This document shows, piece after piece, positions 35,316-43,071 of a stretch of 64,000 nucleotides of DNA. Source of the DNA: Jiella soli. GTDB taxonomy: Bacteria; Pseudomonadota; Alphaproteobacteria; Rhizobiales; Rhizobiaceae. The position numbers and the translations under genes are program-made. How positions within the stretch are numbered: position 1 is the stretch's first letter; every line of letters begins with the position of its first letter. Location of the stretch: contig NZ_JAJAVB010000002.1 of assembly GCF_020615385.1 (NCBI RefSeq), positions 546,265 to 610,264 of the forward strand, given 5' to 3'. Below the pieces are notes generated by a model. That model saw only the letters and a program-made list of their open reading frames with translations, searched no databases and had not been told where the DNA came from.

Positions 35316-36503
35316 ATGCTGAAGACGCTCGAACGCGTTCCGCTGGACGACGCCATCACCTTCGATCAGCTGACGCTCGATCCCTATCCGATCTACAAGC
35401 GGCTGCGTGCGGAGGCGCCGGTTCTCAAGGTCGAGCAGATCGGACGGATCTTCCTGACCAAGGCGGACGACACCAAGCTGGTGAAGGACAATCCCGTCCT
35501 GTTCTCCTCGGATGATCCGAAGACGCCGATGGAGCCGGCCTTTCGCGCCCACACGCTGATGCGCAAGGACGGGCCGGAGCACATGGCCGAGCGCATGGCG
35601 ATGGCCAGATCCCTGTCACCGAAGACGATCACGCAGGTCTGGGCGCCGCTCTACCGGCAGCTCGCCGAGGACTATGTCGGCCGCCTGCCGCGCGGCGAGA
35701 CGGTTGACCTCTTCTCCGAACTCTGCGGCCCCATCGCTGCCCGCATCCTCGCGCATATCCTCGGCATTCCCGATGCGAGCGACGAGGAGATGCAGCGCTG
35801 GTCGCAGACGCTGATCGACGGCGCCGGCAATTTCGCCTGGCGCCCGGAGCCCTTCGAGCGCACCGACATCGCCAATGCCGAGATGAACGCGCATATCGAG
35901 GCGATGGCCGGGACGCTGAAGGCCGAGCCTGACGCCTCCGCCCTCTCGGTAATGGTCAATGCCGAGAACCCGATCCCCTGGAGCCAGATCGTCGCCAACA
36001 TCAAGATCGCGATCGGCGGCGGCATCAACGAGCCGCGCGACGCGCTGGCGACGATCGTCTACGGCCTCCTGACCGAGCCCGAGCAGTTCGAGGAGGTCAA
36101 GCGCCAGGAAAACTGGGGCGCCGTCTTCGAGGAGGGCGTGCGCTGGGTGGCGCCGATCCAGGCGAGTTCCCGCCTCGTCACCGAGGACACGGAGATCCGC
36201 GGTTTCGCCATCCCGAAGGGTGAGACGGTGATGACCATCCAGGCCTCGGCGAACCACGACGAGGAGGTGTTCGACCACGGCGAGCGCTTCGACGTCTTCC
36301 GCAAGAAGAACCCGCACCAGGCCTTTGGCAGCGGCCCCCACCATTGCGCCGGCGCCCATATCGCGCGCCGCACCGTCGGCCAGATCATGCTGCCGGTGCT
36401 GTTCGACCGCTTCCCGAACATGACCCTGCCCGACCCCTCGGTGGTCAAGTGGCGCGGCTTCGGCTTCCGCGGCCCGATCAACATGCCGGTTACGCTGAAC
36501 TGA
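35316..36503 (+). CDS. Cytochrome P450 (bacterial class I), copy 1, atypical I-helix
   Basis: 395 residues, soluble. The heme motif [10 protein letters not shown] places the thiolate ligand at Cys344, and the K-helix ExxR is Glu273-Arg276. The oxygen-activation motif is unusual: [11 protein letters not shown] at 234-244 has Asn238-Glu239 where P450cam has Asp251-Thr252. It must receive electrons from a ferredoxin, and one is encoded 93 bases downstream. CYP family and substrate are unknown. A second gapless copy lies at 36999-38186. GGGAGG precedes the ATG. Confidence 0.94.
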   Translation: MLKTLERVPLDDAITFDQLTLDPYPIYKRLRAEAPVLKVEQIGRIFLTKADDTKLVKDNPVLFSSDDPKTPMEPAFRAHTLMRKDGPEHMAERMAMARSLSPKTITQVWAPLYRQLAEDYVGRLPRGETVDLFSELCGPIAARILAHILGIPDASDEEMQRWSQTLIDGAGNFAWRPEPFERTDIANAEMNAHIEAMAGTLKAEPDASALSVMVNAENPIPWSQIVANIKIAIGGGINEPRDALATIVYGLLTEPEQFEEVKRQENWGAVFEEGVRWVAPIQASSRLVTEDTEIRGFAIPKGETVMTIQASANHDEEVFDHGERFDVFRKKNPHQAFGSGPHHCAGAHIARRTVGQIMLPVLFDRFPNMTLPDPSVVKWRGFGFRGPINMPVTLN

Positions 36504-36596
36504 CCTGCGCCCGCCTTACCGGAGCGATCGGCTCGGCCTGATAACCTCCGATCGCAGCAGGGCGCGCTCCCCATCATCAGAAGAAGAGACTGTGGA

Positions 36597-36920
36597 ATGA
36601 CCAAGATCGTCTACGTCGCCGCCGACGGAACCCGCACCGAGATCGAGGCCGAGGACGGCTCGAGCGTTATGCAGACTGCCGTATCCAACGATGTCGACGG
36701 CATCGTCGGCGAGTGCGGCGGCTCGATGGCCTGCGCCACCTGCCACGTCTATGTGGACGAGGCCTGGGCCGATCGCGTCGGGCCGCGCAATCCCGGCGAG
36801 GAGGACATGCTGGACTGCGCCGCCTCCGAAATGAAGCCGACAAGCCGGCTCTCCTGCCAGATCAAGATCTCCCCGGAGCTCGAGGGCCTCGTCGTCCACA
36901 TGCCCGAAGCGCAGTTCTGA
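36597..36920 (+). CDS. [2Fe-2S] ferredoxin (putidaredoxin/adrenodoxin type), copy 1
   Basis: 107 residues with cluster ligands Cys40, Cys46, Cys49 and Cys87 (CGGSMACATC, then LSC), the spacing of P450-linked ferredoxins. There is an extra Cys74 that the second copy lacks. It should carry electrons from an NAD(P)H-dependent ferredoxin reductase to the P450 encoded just upstream. No such reductase gene is in the window, so the partner must be encoded elsewhere. Confidence 0.95.
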   Translation: MTKIVYVAADGTRTEIEAEDGSSVMQTAVSNDVDGIVGECGGSMACATCHVYVDEAWADRVGPRNPGEEDMLDCAASEMKPTSRLSCQIKISPELEGLVVHMPEAQF

Positions 36921-36998
36921 GCGACTGGCGCGGCGCCCGCAGCCTGCGGCGCAGTCGACATCGCACAGAGACCGAAGACCGAGAAGGCATCAATCCTC

Positions 36999-38186
36999 AT
37001 GCTGAAGACGCTCGAACACGCGCCGCTCGACGAGACCATCACCTTCGACCAGCTCGTCCTCGACCCCTATCCGATCTACAAGCGCCTCAGGGCCGAAGCG
37101 CCGGTGCTGCGGGTAAAGGCAGTCGGGCGCACCTTCCTCACCAAGGCAGCCGACACCAAGCGGGTGAAGGACGATCCGGTCCTGTTCTCCTCGAACGACC
37201 CCGACACGCCGATGCAGCCGGCCTACCGGGCGCATACGCTGATGCGCAAGGACGGGCCCGAGCATCTCGCCGAGCGCATGGCGATGGCGCCCGCCTATTC
37301 GCCGAAGACGATCAGCCAGGTCTGGGCGCCGCTCTACCGGCAGCTCGCGGAAGAATACGTCAGCCGGTTGCCGCGCGGCGAGACGGTCGATCTCTATGCC
37401 GACCTCTGCGGCCCGATCGCCGCGCGCATCCTCGCCCATATCCTCGGTATCCCCGAGGCCACGGACAAGGAGATGCAGGACTGGTCGCAGATCCTGATCG
37501 ACGGCGCCGGCAATTTCGCCTGGCGGCCGGAGCCGTTCGCCCGCACCGACGCGATCAACGACATCATCGACCGGCATGTCGACAGGATGGCGGAACGGCT
37601 GAGGGCAGAGCCGGACTCCTCGGCGCTTTCCTTCATGATCAATGCCGACAATCCGATCCCGATGAGCCAGGTCTATTCCAACATCAAGATCGCCATCGGC
37701 GGCGGCATCAACGAGCCGCGCGACGCGCTGGCGACGATCGTCTACGGTCTTTTGACGGACCGCGAACAGTTCGAGGAGGTCAAGCGCCAGGAGGCCTGGG
37801 GGCCGGCCTTCGAGGAAGGCGTGCGCTGGGTGGCGCCGATCCAGGCGAGTTCCCGGCTCGTGACGGAAGACACGGAGATCCGCGGCTTCGCCATTCCGAA
37901 GGGCGACGTCGTGATGACCATCCAGGCCTCGGCCAATCACGACGAGGAAGTCTTCGATCACGGCGAGCGCTACGTCGTGTTCCGCAAGAAGAACCCGCAC
38001 CAGGCCTTCGGCAGCGGCCCGCACCATTGCGCGGGCGCACACATCGCGCGCCGGACCGTCGGCCAGATCATGCTGCCGCTCCTGTTCGACCGCTTCCCGA
38101 ACATGACCCTGCCCGATCCTTCGGGGGTGAAGTGGCGTGGCTTCGGCTTCCGCGGTCCGATCAATTTGCCGGTGACGCTGAACTGA
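36999..38186 (+). CDS. Cytochrome P450, tandem copy 2, same atypical I-helix
   Basis: 395 residues, aligning without gaps to copy 1. The heme ligand Cys344, the ExxR motif and the I-helix segment [11 protein letters not shown] are all conserved. The C-terminal halves are nearly identical, while differences cluster around residues 30-75 and 185-225, where P450 substrate-contact regions usually lie. This suggests a tandem duplication followed by substrate specialisation. It begins 78 bases after ferredoxin copy 1. Confidence 0.94.
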   Translation: MLKTLEHAPLDETITFDQLVLDPYPIYKRLRAEAPVLRVKAVGRTFLTKAADTKRVKDDPVLFSSNDPDTPMQPAYRAHTLMRKDGPEHLAERMAMAPAYSPKTISQVWAPLYRQLAEEYVSRLPRGETVDLYADLCGPIAARILAHILGIPEATDKEMQDWSQILIDGAGNFAWRPEPFARTDAINDIIDRHVDRMAERLRAEPDSSALSFMINADNPIPMSQVYSNIKIAIGGGINEPRDALATIVYGLLTDREQFEEVKRQEAWGPAFEEGVRWVAPIQASSRLVTEDTEIRGFAIPKGDVVMTIQASANHDEEVFDHGERYVVFRKKNPHQAFGSGPHHCAGAHIARRTVGQIMLPLLFDRFPNMTLPDPSGVKWRGFGFRGPINLPVTLN

Positions 38187-38259
38187 TGCCATGAACGGGC
38201 CGCGTCCCCCGACCGGGGTCGGCCTGCCAAGTTCGAGAAGAAGAAGAAGAGAAGACGAC

Positions 38260-38583
38260 ATGACGACGATCACCTATGTCGCTGCCGACGGAACCCGCAC
38301 CGATGTCGAGGCCGAGGACGGCTCCAGCGTGATGCAGACCGCGGTCTCCAACGATGTCGACGGCATCGTCGGCGAGTGCGGCGGCGCCATGGCCTGTGCC
38401 ACCTGCCACGTCTATGTGGACGAGGCCTGGGCCGACAAGGTCGGCGCCCGCCAGTCGGGCGAGGAGGACATGCTGGACTTCGCCGCTTCCGAGATGAAGC
38501 CGACGAGCCGGCTCTCCTGCCAGATCAAGATCTCGCCGGAGCTCGACGGCCTCGTCGTCCATCTGCCCGAGTCGCAGATCTGA
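38260..38583 (+). CDS. [2Fe-2S] ferredoxin, tandem copy 2
   Basis: 107 residues, about nine tenths identical by eye to copy 1, with Cys40, Cys46, Cys49 and Cys87 conserved and Phe at position 74. The ATG at 38260 matches copy 1's start; an upstream in-frame extension to 38191 is Arg/Pro-rich and not ferredoxin-like. Like copy 1 it presumably serves the P450 gene directly upstream, though either ferredoxin could serve either P450. Confidence 0.95.
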   Translation: MTTITYVAADGTRTDVEAEDGSSVMQTAVSNDVDGIVGECGGAMACATCHVYVDEAWADKVGARQSGEEDMLDFAASEMKPTSRLSCQIKISPELDGLVVHLPESQI

Positions 38584-38698
38584 GCTGACGCGAAGGGCGG
38601 CGGCCCGGCCTCACTAACCGGGCTGAGGTCGCGAGCGAGACGCATCGCCGACGCGGCCCGCCGGTCCGACGGCTGAGGAAGGGCATGGGAGGAGACGC

Positions 38699-39295
38699 AT
38701 GGAACAGAACACGATGACCGATCGCCTGGCGATCCGCGATCTCGTGGAGAACTGGGTTGTCTGGCGAGACGCCGGCGACTGGGAGCGGTTCAGGACGGTC
38801 TGGCACGCTGACGGCCGGATGATGGCAACCTGGTTCCAGGGAAGCGCCGACGAATTCATCGCCGTCAGCCGCGCCGGCTTCGAGAAGGGCGTGCGGATCC
38901 TGCACTTCCTCGGCGGCACCGCGATCGATCTTGCCGGGACCCGCGCGATCGCCCAGACCAAGATGACGATCAACCAGCGGGCCCCAGTGGAGGGCGTCCT
39001 CTGCGACGTCGTCTGCACCGGCCGGTTCTACGACTTCCTGGAAAAGCGCAACGGGCAATGGGGCCTCGTGCTGCGCCAGCCGATCTACGAGAAGGACCGG
39101 CTCGATCCCGTCGATCCCGCCCAGGTCCCGGATCTCGATCGCGCGCTGCTCGAAAGCCTGCCGGAGGGCTACCGGCACCTCGCCTATCTGCAGATCGGGA
39201 TCGGCTACGACGTCAAGCGCGACATGCCCGGCCTCGTCGGGCCCGAGGTCGAAGCGCTCTATGCGCGTGGCGCGGAGTGGCTGGCGGGCAACTGA
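38699..39295 (+). CDS. SnoaL-like / NTF2-fold protein of the P450 cassette
   Basis: 198 residues. The N-terminal pattern (DRLAIRDLVENWVVWRDAGDWERFRTVWHADGRM) is that of SnoaL_4/NTF2-like proteins such as small ring hydroxylase subunits, dehydratases and polyketide cyclases; the fold forms a cone-shaped pocket. ATG at 38699 is preceded by GGGAGGAGACGC. It is the last gene of the regulator-P450-ferredoxin cassette and may act on a P450 product or bind its substrate. No catalytic residues can be assigned. Confidence 0.8.
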   Translation: MEQNTMTDRLAIRDLVENWVVWRDAGDWERFRTVWHADGRMMATWFQGSADEFIAVSRAGFEKGVRILHFLGGTAIDLAGTRAIAQTKMTINQRAPVEGVLCDVVCTGRFYDFLEKRNGQWGLVLRQPIYEKDRLDPVDPAQVPDLDRALLESLPEGYRHLAYLQIGIGYDVKRDMPGLVGPEVEALYARGAEWLAGN

Positions 39296-39309
39296 GAGAA
39301 CCCGGCCAC

Positions 39310-39347
39310 TTCCAGCCCGCCGATCGTGCGTCGGGCCGGGCTGGGAA
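39310..39347. terminator. Inverted repeat between convergent SnoaL-like gene and doeD
   Basis: TTCCAGCCCG (39310-39319) pairs with CGGGCTGGGAA (39337-39347) with one bulged G, between two convergent genes. It has the position expected of a bidirectional terminator; no long T-run follows on either side. Confidence 0.5.
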
Positions 39348-39413
39348 GGTAACGAAGCGGCCGCCGCCCACCAGAGGGCGACAGCCTGACAGCTGCAATG
39401 AAGCCGCGCCGGT

Positions 39414-40793
39414 TTAGACCTTCGCCATCACCGCCTCGACAGCGTCCTTGGCGCGGCTGACGACGATGTCTGCCTCCTCCTTCGTCAGGCAGAACGGCGG
39501 GGCGAAGCCGAGGATGTCGCCTTCCGGCATCGCCCGTCCGATGACGCCGCGCTCGGCCAGCGCCGCGGCGATCTGCGGCCCGACCTTGCGGGCAGGATCG
39601 AAGAACTTGCGGTCGTCCCGATCCTCGACGAACTCCACGGCCGCCAGCATGCCGTCGCCGCGCACTTCGCCGACATGGGCGTGGCTGCCGAGCGCCTCCT
39701 GGAGATTGGCGCGGAAATAGGTGCCGACGGACTTCACATTCTCGATCAGGCCGAGATCGTCGATCAGCTTGAGGTTGGCGACACCCGCCGCCGCGCAAAG
39801 CGGATGGGCCGAATAGGTCCAGCCATGGCCGATCGCGCCGAGCTTGTCCGACCCCTCGACCAGCACCTTCCAGACCTTGTCGCAGACGATCGTGCCGGAC
39901 AGCGGCAGATAGGCGGAGGTCAGGCCCTTGGCGATGGTGATGAGGTCCGGCTTGATGCCGTAGTGATCGGAGCCGAACATGGTGCCGAGCCGGCCGAAAC
40001 CGGTCACCACCTCGTCGGCGACGAGCAGGATGTCGTACTTGTTCAGGACAGCCTGGATCCTCTCCCAATAGCCGGCCGGCGGCGGCACGATGCCGCCCGT
40101 GCCGAGCAGCGGCTCGCCGATGAAGGCGGCGACGGTCTCGGGTCCCTCGGCGAGGATCATCTCCTCGAGCTTCTCCGCGCACCAGGTGGAGAACTCCTCC
40201 TCGCTCTGCTCGCGGTTCGGCCGGCGGAAATAATAGGGCGCCTCGGTGTGCATGACCGGCGCGCGCGGCAGGTCGAACTGGTTGTGGAAGAGCGCGAGGC
40301 CGGTCATCGAGCCGGTCATGATGCCGGAGCCGTGATAGCCGCGCCAGCGCGAGATGATCTTCTTCTTCTCAGGCCGGCCGAGCACGTTGTTGTAGTACCA
40401 GATCAGCTTGATGTTGGTCTCGTTGGCGTCGGAGCCGGAGAGGCCGAAATAGACCCGGCTCATATGCTCGGGCGCCCGGTCGATGATCATCTTGGCGAGC
40501 TGGATCGAGGGCTCGGAACCGTGGCCGACATAGGCGTGATAATAGGGCAGCTTGTGCGCCTGTTCGGCGATCGCGTCGGCGATCTCCGTGCGCCCGTACC
40601 CGACATTCACGCAGTAGAGGCCCGCGAAGGCGTCGAGGCTTTCCTTGCCGTTGCGATCGACGATCGTCGCGCCCTTCCCGCCGGTGATGACGCGGGTCGG
40701 AGTCTCGCCGCGGGCATGGGTGCCCATATGTGTCGAGGGATGGAAGAAATGGTCGCGGTCGAAGGCATTGAGTTCGTTGTCGCGGTCGAGCAT
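39414..40793 (-). CDS. doeD: L-2,4-diaminobutyrate transaminase DoeD (class III aminotransferase)
   Basis: 459 residues of the PLP-dependent class III aminotransferases: GLSGSDANETNIKL, the cofactor Asp in LLVADEVVTGFGR, and the Schiff-base Lys in LITIAKGLTSA near residue 285. In ectoine degradation DoeD converts L-2,4-diaminobutyrate to aspartate-semialdehyde, which DoeC oxidises to aspartate. Related enzymes use omega-amino acids or beta-alanine; the assignment relies on its place beside doeC and the ectoine genes. It lies 44 bases downstream of doeC on the same strand. Confidence 0.85.
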   Translation of the reverse strand: MLDRDNELNAFDRDHFFHPSTHMGTHARGETPTRVITGGKGATIVDRNGKESLDAFAGLYCVNVGYGRTEIADAIAEQAHKLPYYHAYVGHGSEPSIQLAKMIIDRAPEHMSRVYFGLSGSDANETNIKLIWYYNNVLGRPEKKKIISRWRGYHGSGIMTGSMTGLALFHNQFDLPRAPVMHTEAPYYFRRPNREQSEEEFSTWCAEKLEEMILAEGPETVAAFIGEPLLGTGGIVPPPAGYWERIQAVLNKYDILLVADEVVTGFGRLGTMFGSDHYGIKPDLITIAKGLTSAYLPLSGTIVCDKVWKVLVEGSDKLGAIGHGWTYSAHPLCAAAGVANLKLIDDLGLIENVKSVGTYFRANLQEALGSHAHVGEVRGDGMLAAVEFVEDRDDRKFFDPARKVGPQIAAALAERGVIGRAMPEGDILGFAPPFCLTKEEADIVVSRAKDAVEAVMAKV

Positions 40794-40837
40794 TGAAGGC
40801 TCCTTCTTCTGGTTCTGGCTTTAGTGTTCGGAAAGGG

Positions 40838-42340
40838 TCAGACCGCGTCGCGGCAGACATATTTGATGTCGGTAAAGGCTTCGAGGCCATGGCGCGAGCC
40901 CTCGCGGCCGAGGCCCGACTGCTTGACGCCGCCAAAGGGGACCGGCGCGCCGGTGATCTTCACCCGGTTGACCGCCACCATGCCGTATTCGAGCTCGGCG
41001 GTCATGCGGGAGATCCGGGCGGCGTCTTTGGTCACGAGATAGGCGACGAGGCCGTATTCGGTGTCGTTGGCGCGGGCAAGCACCTCATCCTCCGTATCGA
41101 AGGGCGTCACGGCGGCGACCGGCCCGAAGGTCTCCTCGCGCATGATCAGCGCGTCGTCGGACACGTCCGCGAGAAGCGTCGGCTGGTAGAACAGCGCTCC
41201 TGCGGGATGGCGCGAGCCGCCGACGAGGCAGCGGGCGCCGCGCGACGTCGCGTCATGGACCTGAATCTCGACCTTCTCGATCGCCCGCTCGTGCATCAGC
41301 GGGCCGATCTCGGTGCCGTCATCGAGGCCGGCACCGACCTTCAGCGCAGCGATCCTCGCGGTATAGGCGGCGAGGAAGGCCTCGTAGATCGGGCGCTGGA
41401 CATAGATGCGGTTGGCCGCAAGGCAGTCTTGGCCGGAGGTCGCGAATTTGGCGGCCACCGCGATGTCGACCGCCTTGTCGAGATCGGCGTCGGCGAAGAC
41501 CATCAGCGGCGCATGGCCGCCGAGTTCCATGATCAGGCGCTTGACGGTAGGGGCGCACTGCCTGGCGATCAGCCGGCCGATCTCGGTCGAGCCGGTGAAG
41601 CTCATCGCCCTGACGCGGCGGTCTTCGCACATCCGCCCGACGATGGTCGCGGCATCGCCGGTCACGACGTTGAAGACGCCGGCCGGCATGCCGGCGCGCT
41701 CGGCGAGTTCGGCAAGCGCCAATGCCGAGAACGGCGTCTCGGCCGAGGGGTGGGCGACCACCGTACATCCGGCGGCAAGCGCCGCGGCGGCCTTGCGCGT
41801 CAGCATGGCCGAGGGAAAGTTCCAGGGCGTGACCAGGCCGACCACGCCGACCGGCACGCGTGTCAGCGTCATCTCCGCGTCCGGCAGATGGCTCGCGACG
41901 CTCTCGACGGACACGCGCTTGGCCTCCTCGGCATAATATTCGACGAAGGAGGCGGCATACTCGATCTCGCCGGCGGATTCGGCGAGCGGCTTGCCCTGTT
42001 CGAGGGTCATGATCAGCGCGAGATCGTCCTTGGCGGCGAGGATCAGATCGTGCCAGCGTTTCAGGACTGCCGTGCGCTCCTGCGGCAGGAGCCGGCGCCA
42101 GGGGCCGAGCGCCGCATCGGCCGCATCGATCGCGCGTGCGGTCTCGGCGGCGCCGAGCGAGGCGAGGAAGGCGAGCGTCAGCCCGCTCGCGGGATCGGTG
42201 ACCGGAAAGGTCGCCCGGTTGCCCGCGGCGATCCAGCGGCCATCGACGAAGGCCTGCTCGCGCAGCAGCCTGACGTCGCGAAGCCCGTCGAGGGCGGGAT
42301 GGAATTCGGGGCGGGCGAAGACGGCGGCGCGGGACGGCAT
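40838..42340 (-). CDS. doeC: Aspartate-semialdehyde dehydrogenase DoeC (succinate-semialdehyde dehydrogenase-like ALDH)
   Basis: 500 residues of the GabD-like aldehyde dehydrogenases: VTPWNFPSAMLTRKAAAALA for NAD(P) binding, MELGGHAP with the general-base Glu, SGQDCLAANR with the catalytic Cys. In the ectoine pathway it is the last step, aspartate-semialdehyde to L-aspartate; family relatives use succinate semialdehyde, so identity comes from context. It follows the asnC-type regulator gene by 145 bases and precedes doeD. Confidence 0.85.
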   Translation of the reverse strand: MPSRAAVFARPEFHPALDGLRDVRLLREQAFVDGRWIAAGNRATFPVTDPASGLTLAFLASLGAAETARAIDAADAALGPWRRLLPQERTAVLKRWHDLILAAKDDLALIMTLEQGKPLAESAGEIEYAASFVEYYAEEAKRVSVESVASHLPDAEMTLTRVPVGVVGLVTPWNFPSAMLTRKAAAALAAGCTVVAHPSAETPFSALALAELAERAGMPAGVFNVVTGDAATIVGRMCEDRRVRAMSFTGSTEIGRLIARQCAPTVKRLIMELGGHAPLMVFADADLDKAVDIAVAAKFATSGQDCLAANRIYVQRPIYEAFLAAYTARIAALKVGAGLDDGTEIGPLMHERAIEKVEIQVHDATSRGARCLVGGSRHPAGALFYQPTLLADVSDDALIMREETFGPVAAVTPFDTEDEVLARANDTEYGLVAYLVTKDAARISRMTAELEYGMVAVNRVKITGAPVPFGGVKQSGLGREGSRHGLEAFTDIKYVCRDAV

Positions 42341-42485
42341 GGCGAGACTCCTGTCGGAGAGGGGCGACAGGCGCGAGGATAGGGGCGGAGCCTGCGAGAC
42401 ATGGTCCGTTCTGGTCCGCCGGGCCGGACGAAGTCTCCAAAGTGCGGGCGGCTGCGAGAGAAAGTCTCTTTCGGGGCCGATCCGC

Positions 42486-42974
42486 TCACACCGTCGGGGC
42501 CAGCGCCTCCACCGGCGGGTCGACCGCCTCCTTCACCGTGCGGGTCACGATGTAGGTGAAATAGCGGGCGATGCCGATCTCGCGCTCGAGCCAGCCGTCC
42601 ATCAGCCGCTGATAGGCGTCGACATCGGGCGCGGCGACCTTGAGGATATAGTCGACGCCGCCGCCGACGGCCCAGCAGGCAACCACGGCCGGGCTGTCGC
42701 GCACCGCCCGTTCGAACCGCTCGAAATCGCCCTGCCGATGATGACCGAGCGTCACCTCCACCATGACCGTCGTCACCTTCGCCACCAGCCGCAAATCGAG
42801 GCGCGCGGTGTAACCGGTGACGATCCCCGCCGTTTCGAGCTTCTTCAGGCGGACCCAGCAGGGCGTCGGCGACAGGCCCACCTTCTCGGCGAGGGCGAGC
42901 TTGGTGATCCGCCCTTCCCGCTGGATGGCGGCCAGGATCTTCAGGTCGAGTGCGTCGAGCTTCATGGATGACAT
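42486..42974 (-). CDS. doeX: Lrp/AsnC-family regulator of ectoine catabolism (AsnC/DoeX)
   Basis: 162 residues: an N-terminal HTH (GRITKLALAEKVGLSPTPCW, about residues 22-41) and a C-terminal RAM ligand-binding domain (VMVEVTLGHH; AVGGGVDYILKVAAPDVDAY). Regulators of this type accompany ectoine catabolic genes; in Halomonas DoeX binds DNA upstream of doeA, and in marine Roseobacters AsnC acts as an activator. ATG at 42974 gives MSSMKLDALDLKIL; an internal ATG at 42965 is also possible. It is divergent from enuR across 91 bases. Confidence 0.9.
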   Translation of the reverse strand: MSSMKLDALDLKILAAIQREGRITKLALAEKVGLSPTPCWVRLKKLETAGIVTGYTARLDLRLVAKVTTVMVEVTLGHHRQGDFERFERAVRDSPAVVACWAVGGGVDYILKVAAPDVDAYQRLMDGWLEREIGIARYFTYIVTRTVKEAVDPPVEALAPTV

Positions 42975-42992
42975 GTTCGGTCCGTCGGGCAA

Positions 42993-43017
42993 GTTTGTCC
43001 GCCGGCGCGGAACAAAC
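42993..43017. promoter_or_regulatory. Candidate AsnC/DoeX operator
   Basis: The inverted half-sites GTTTGT (42993-42998) and ACAAAC (43012-43017) are perfect complements separated by 13 bases, in the short asnC-enuR divergent gap and just upstream of the asnC start. Lrp-family dimers bind such dyads. Assignment to DoeX is inference from position. Confidence 0.4.
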
Positions 43018-43036
43018 CCTTGATCCTGTATTGTGG

Positions 43037-43071
43037 ATTGACATGATTTCAGGAAAACTGGTGTCATGACA
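43037..43071. promoter_or_regulatory. Candidate EnuR operator and enuR promoter region
   Basis: ATTGACATGATTT at 43037-43049 recurs exactly upstream of ehuA (44508-44520). The perfect palindrome TGTCATGACA (43062-43071) overlaps the enuR start codon and contains the same TGACA/TGTCA half-site. TTGATC (43020-43025) and CATGAT (43042-43047) could be the -35/-10 pair, so a protein bound here would block enuR. EnuR is a known autoregulated repressor in other species; the site itself is my inference. Confidence 0.55.
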
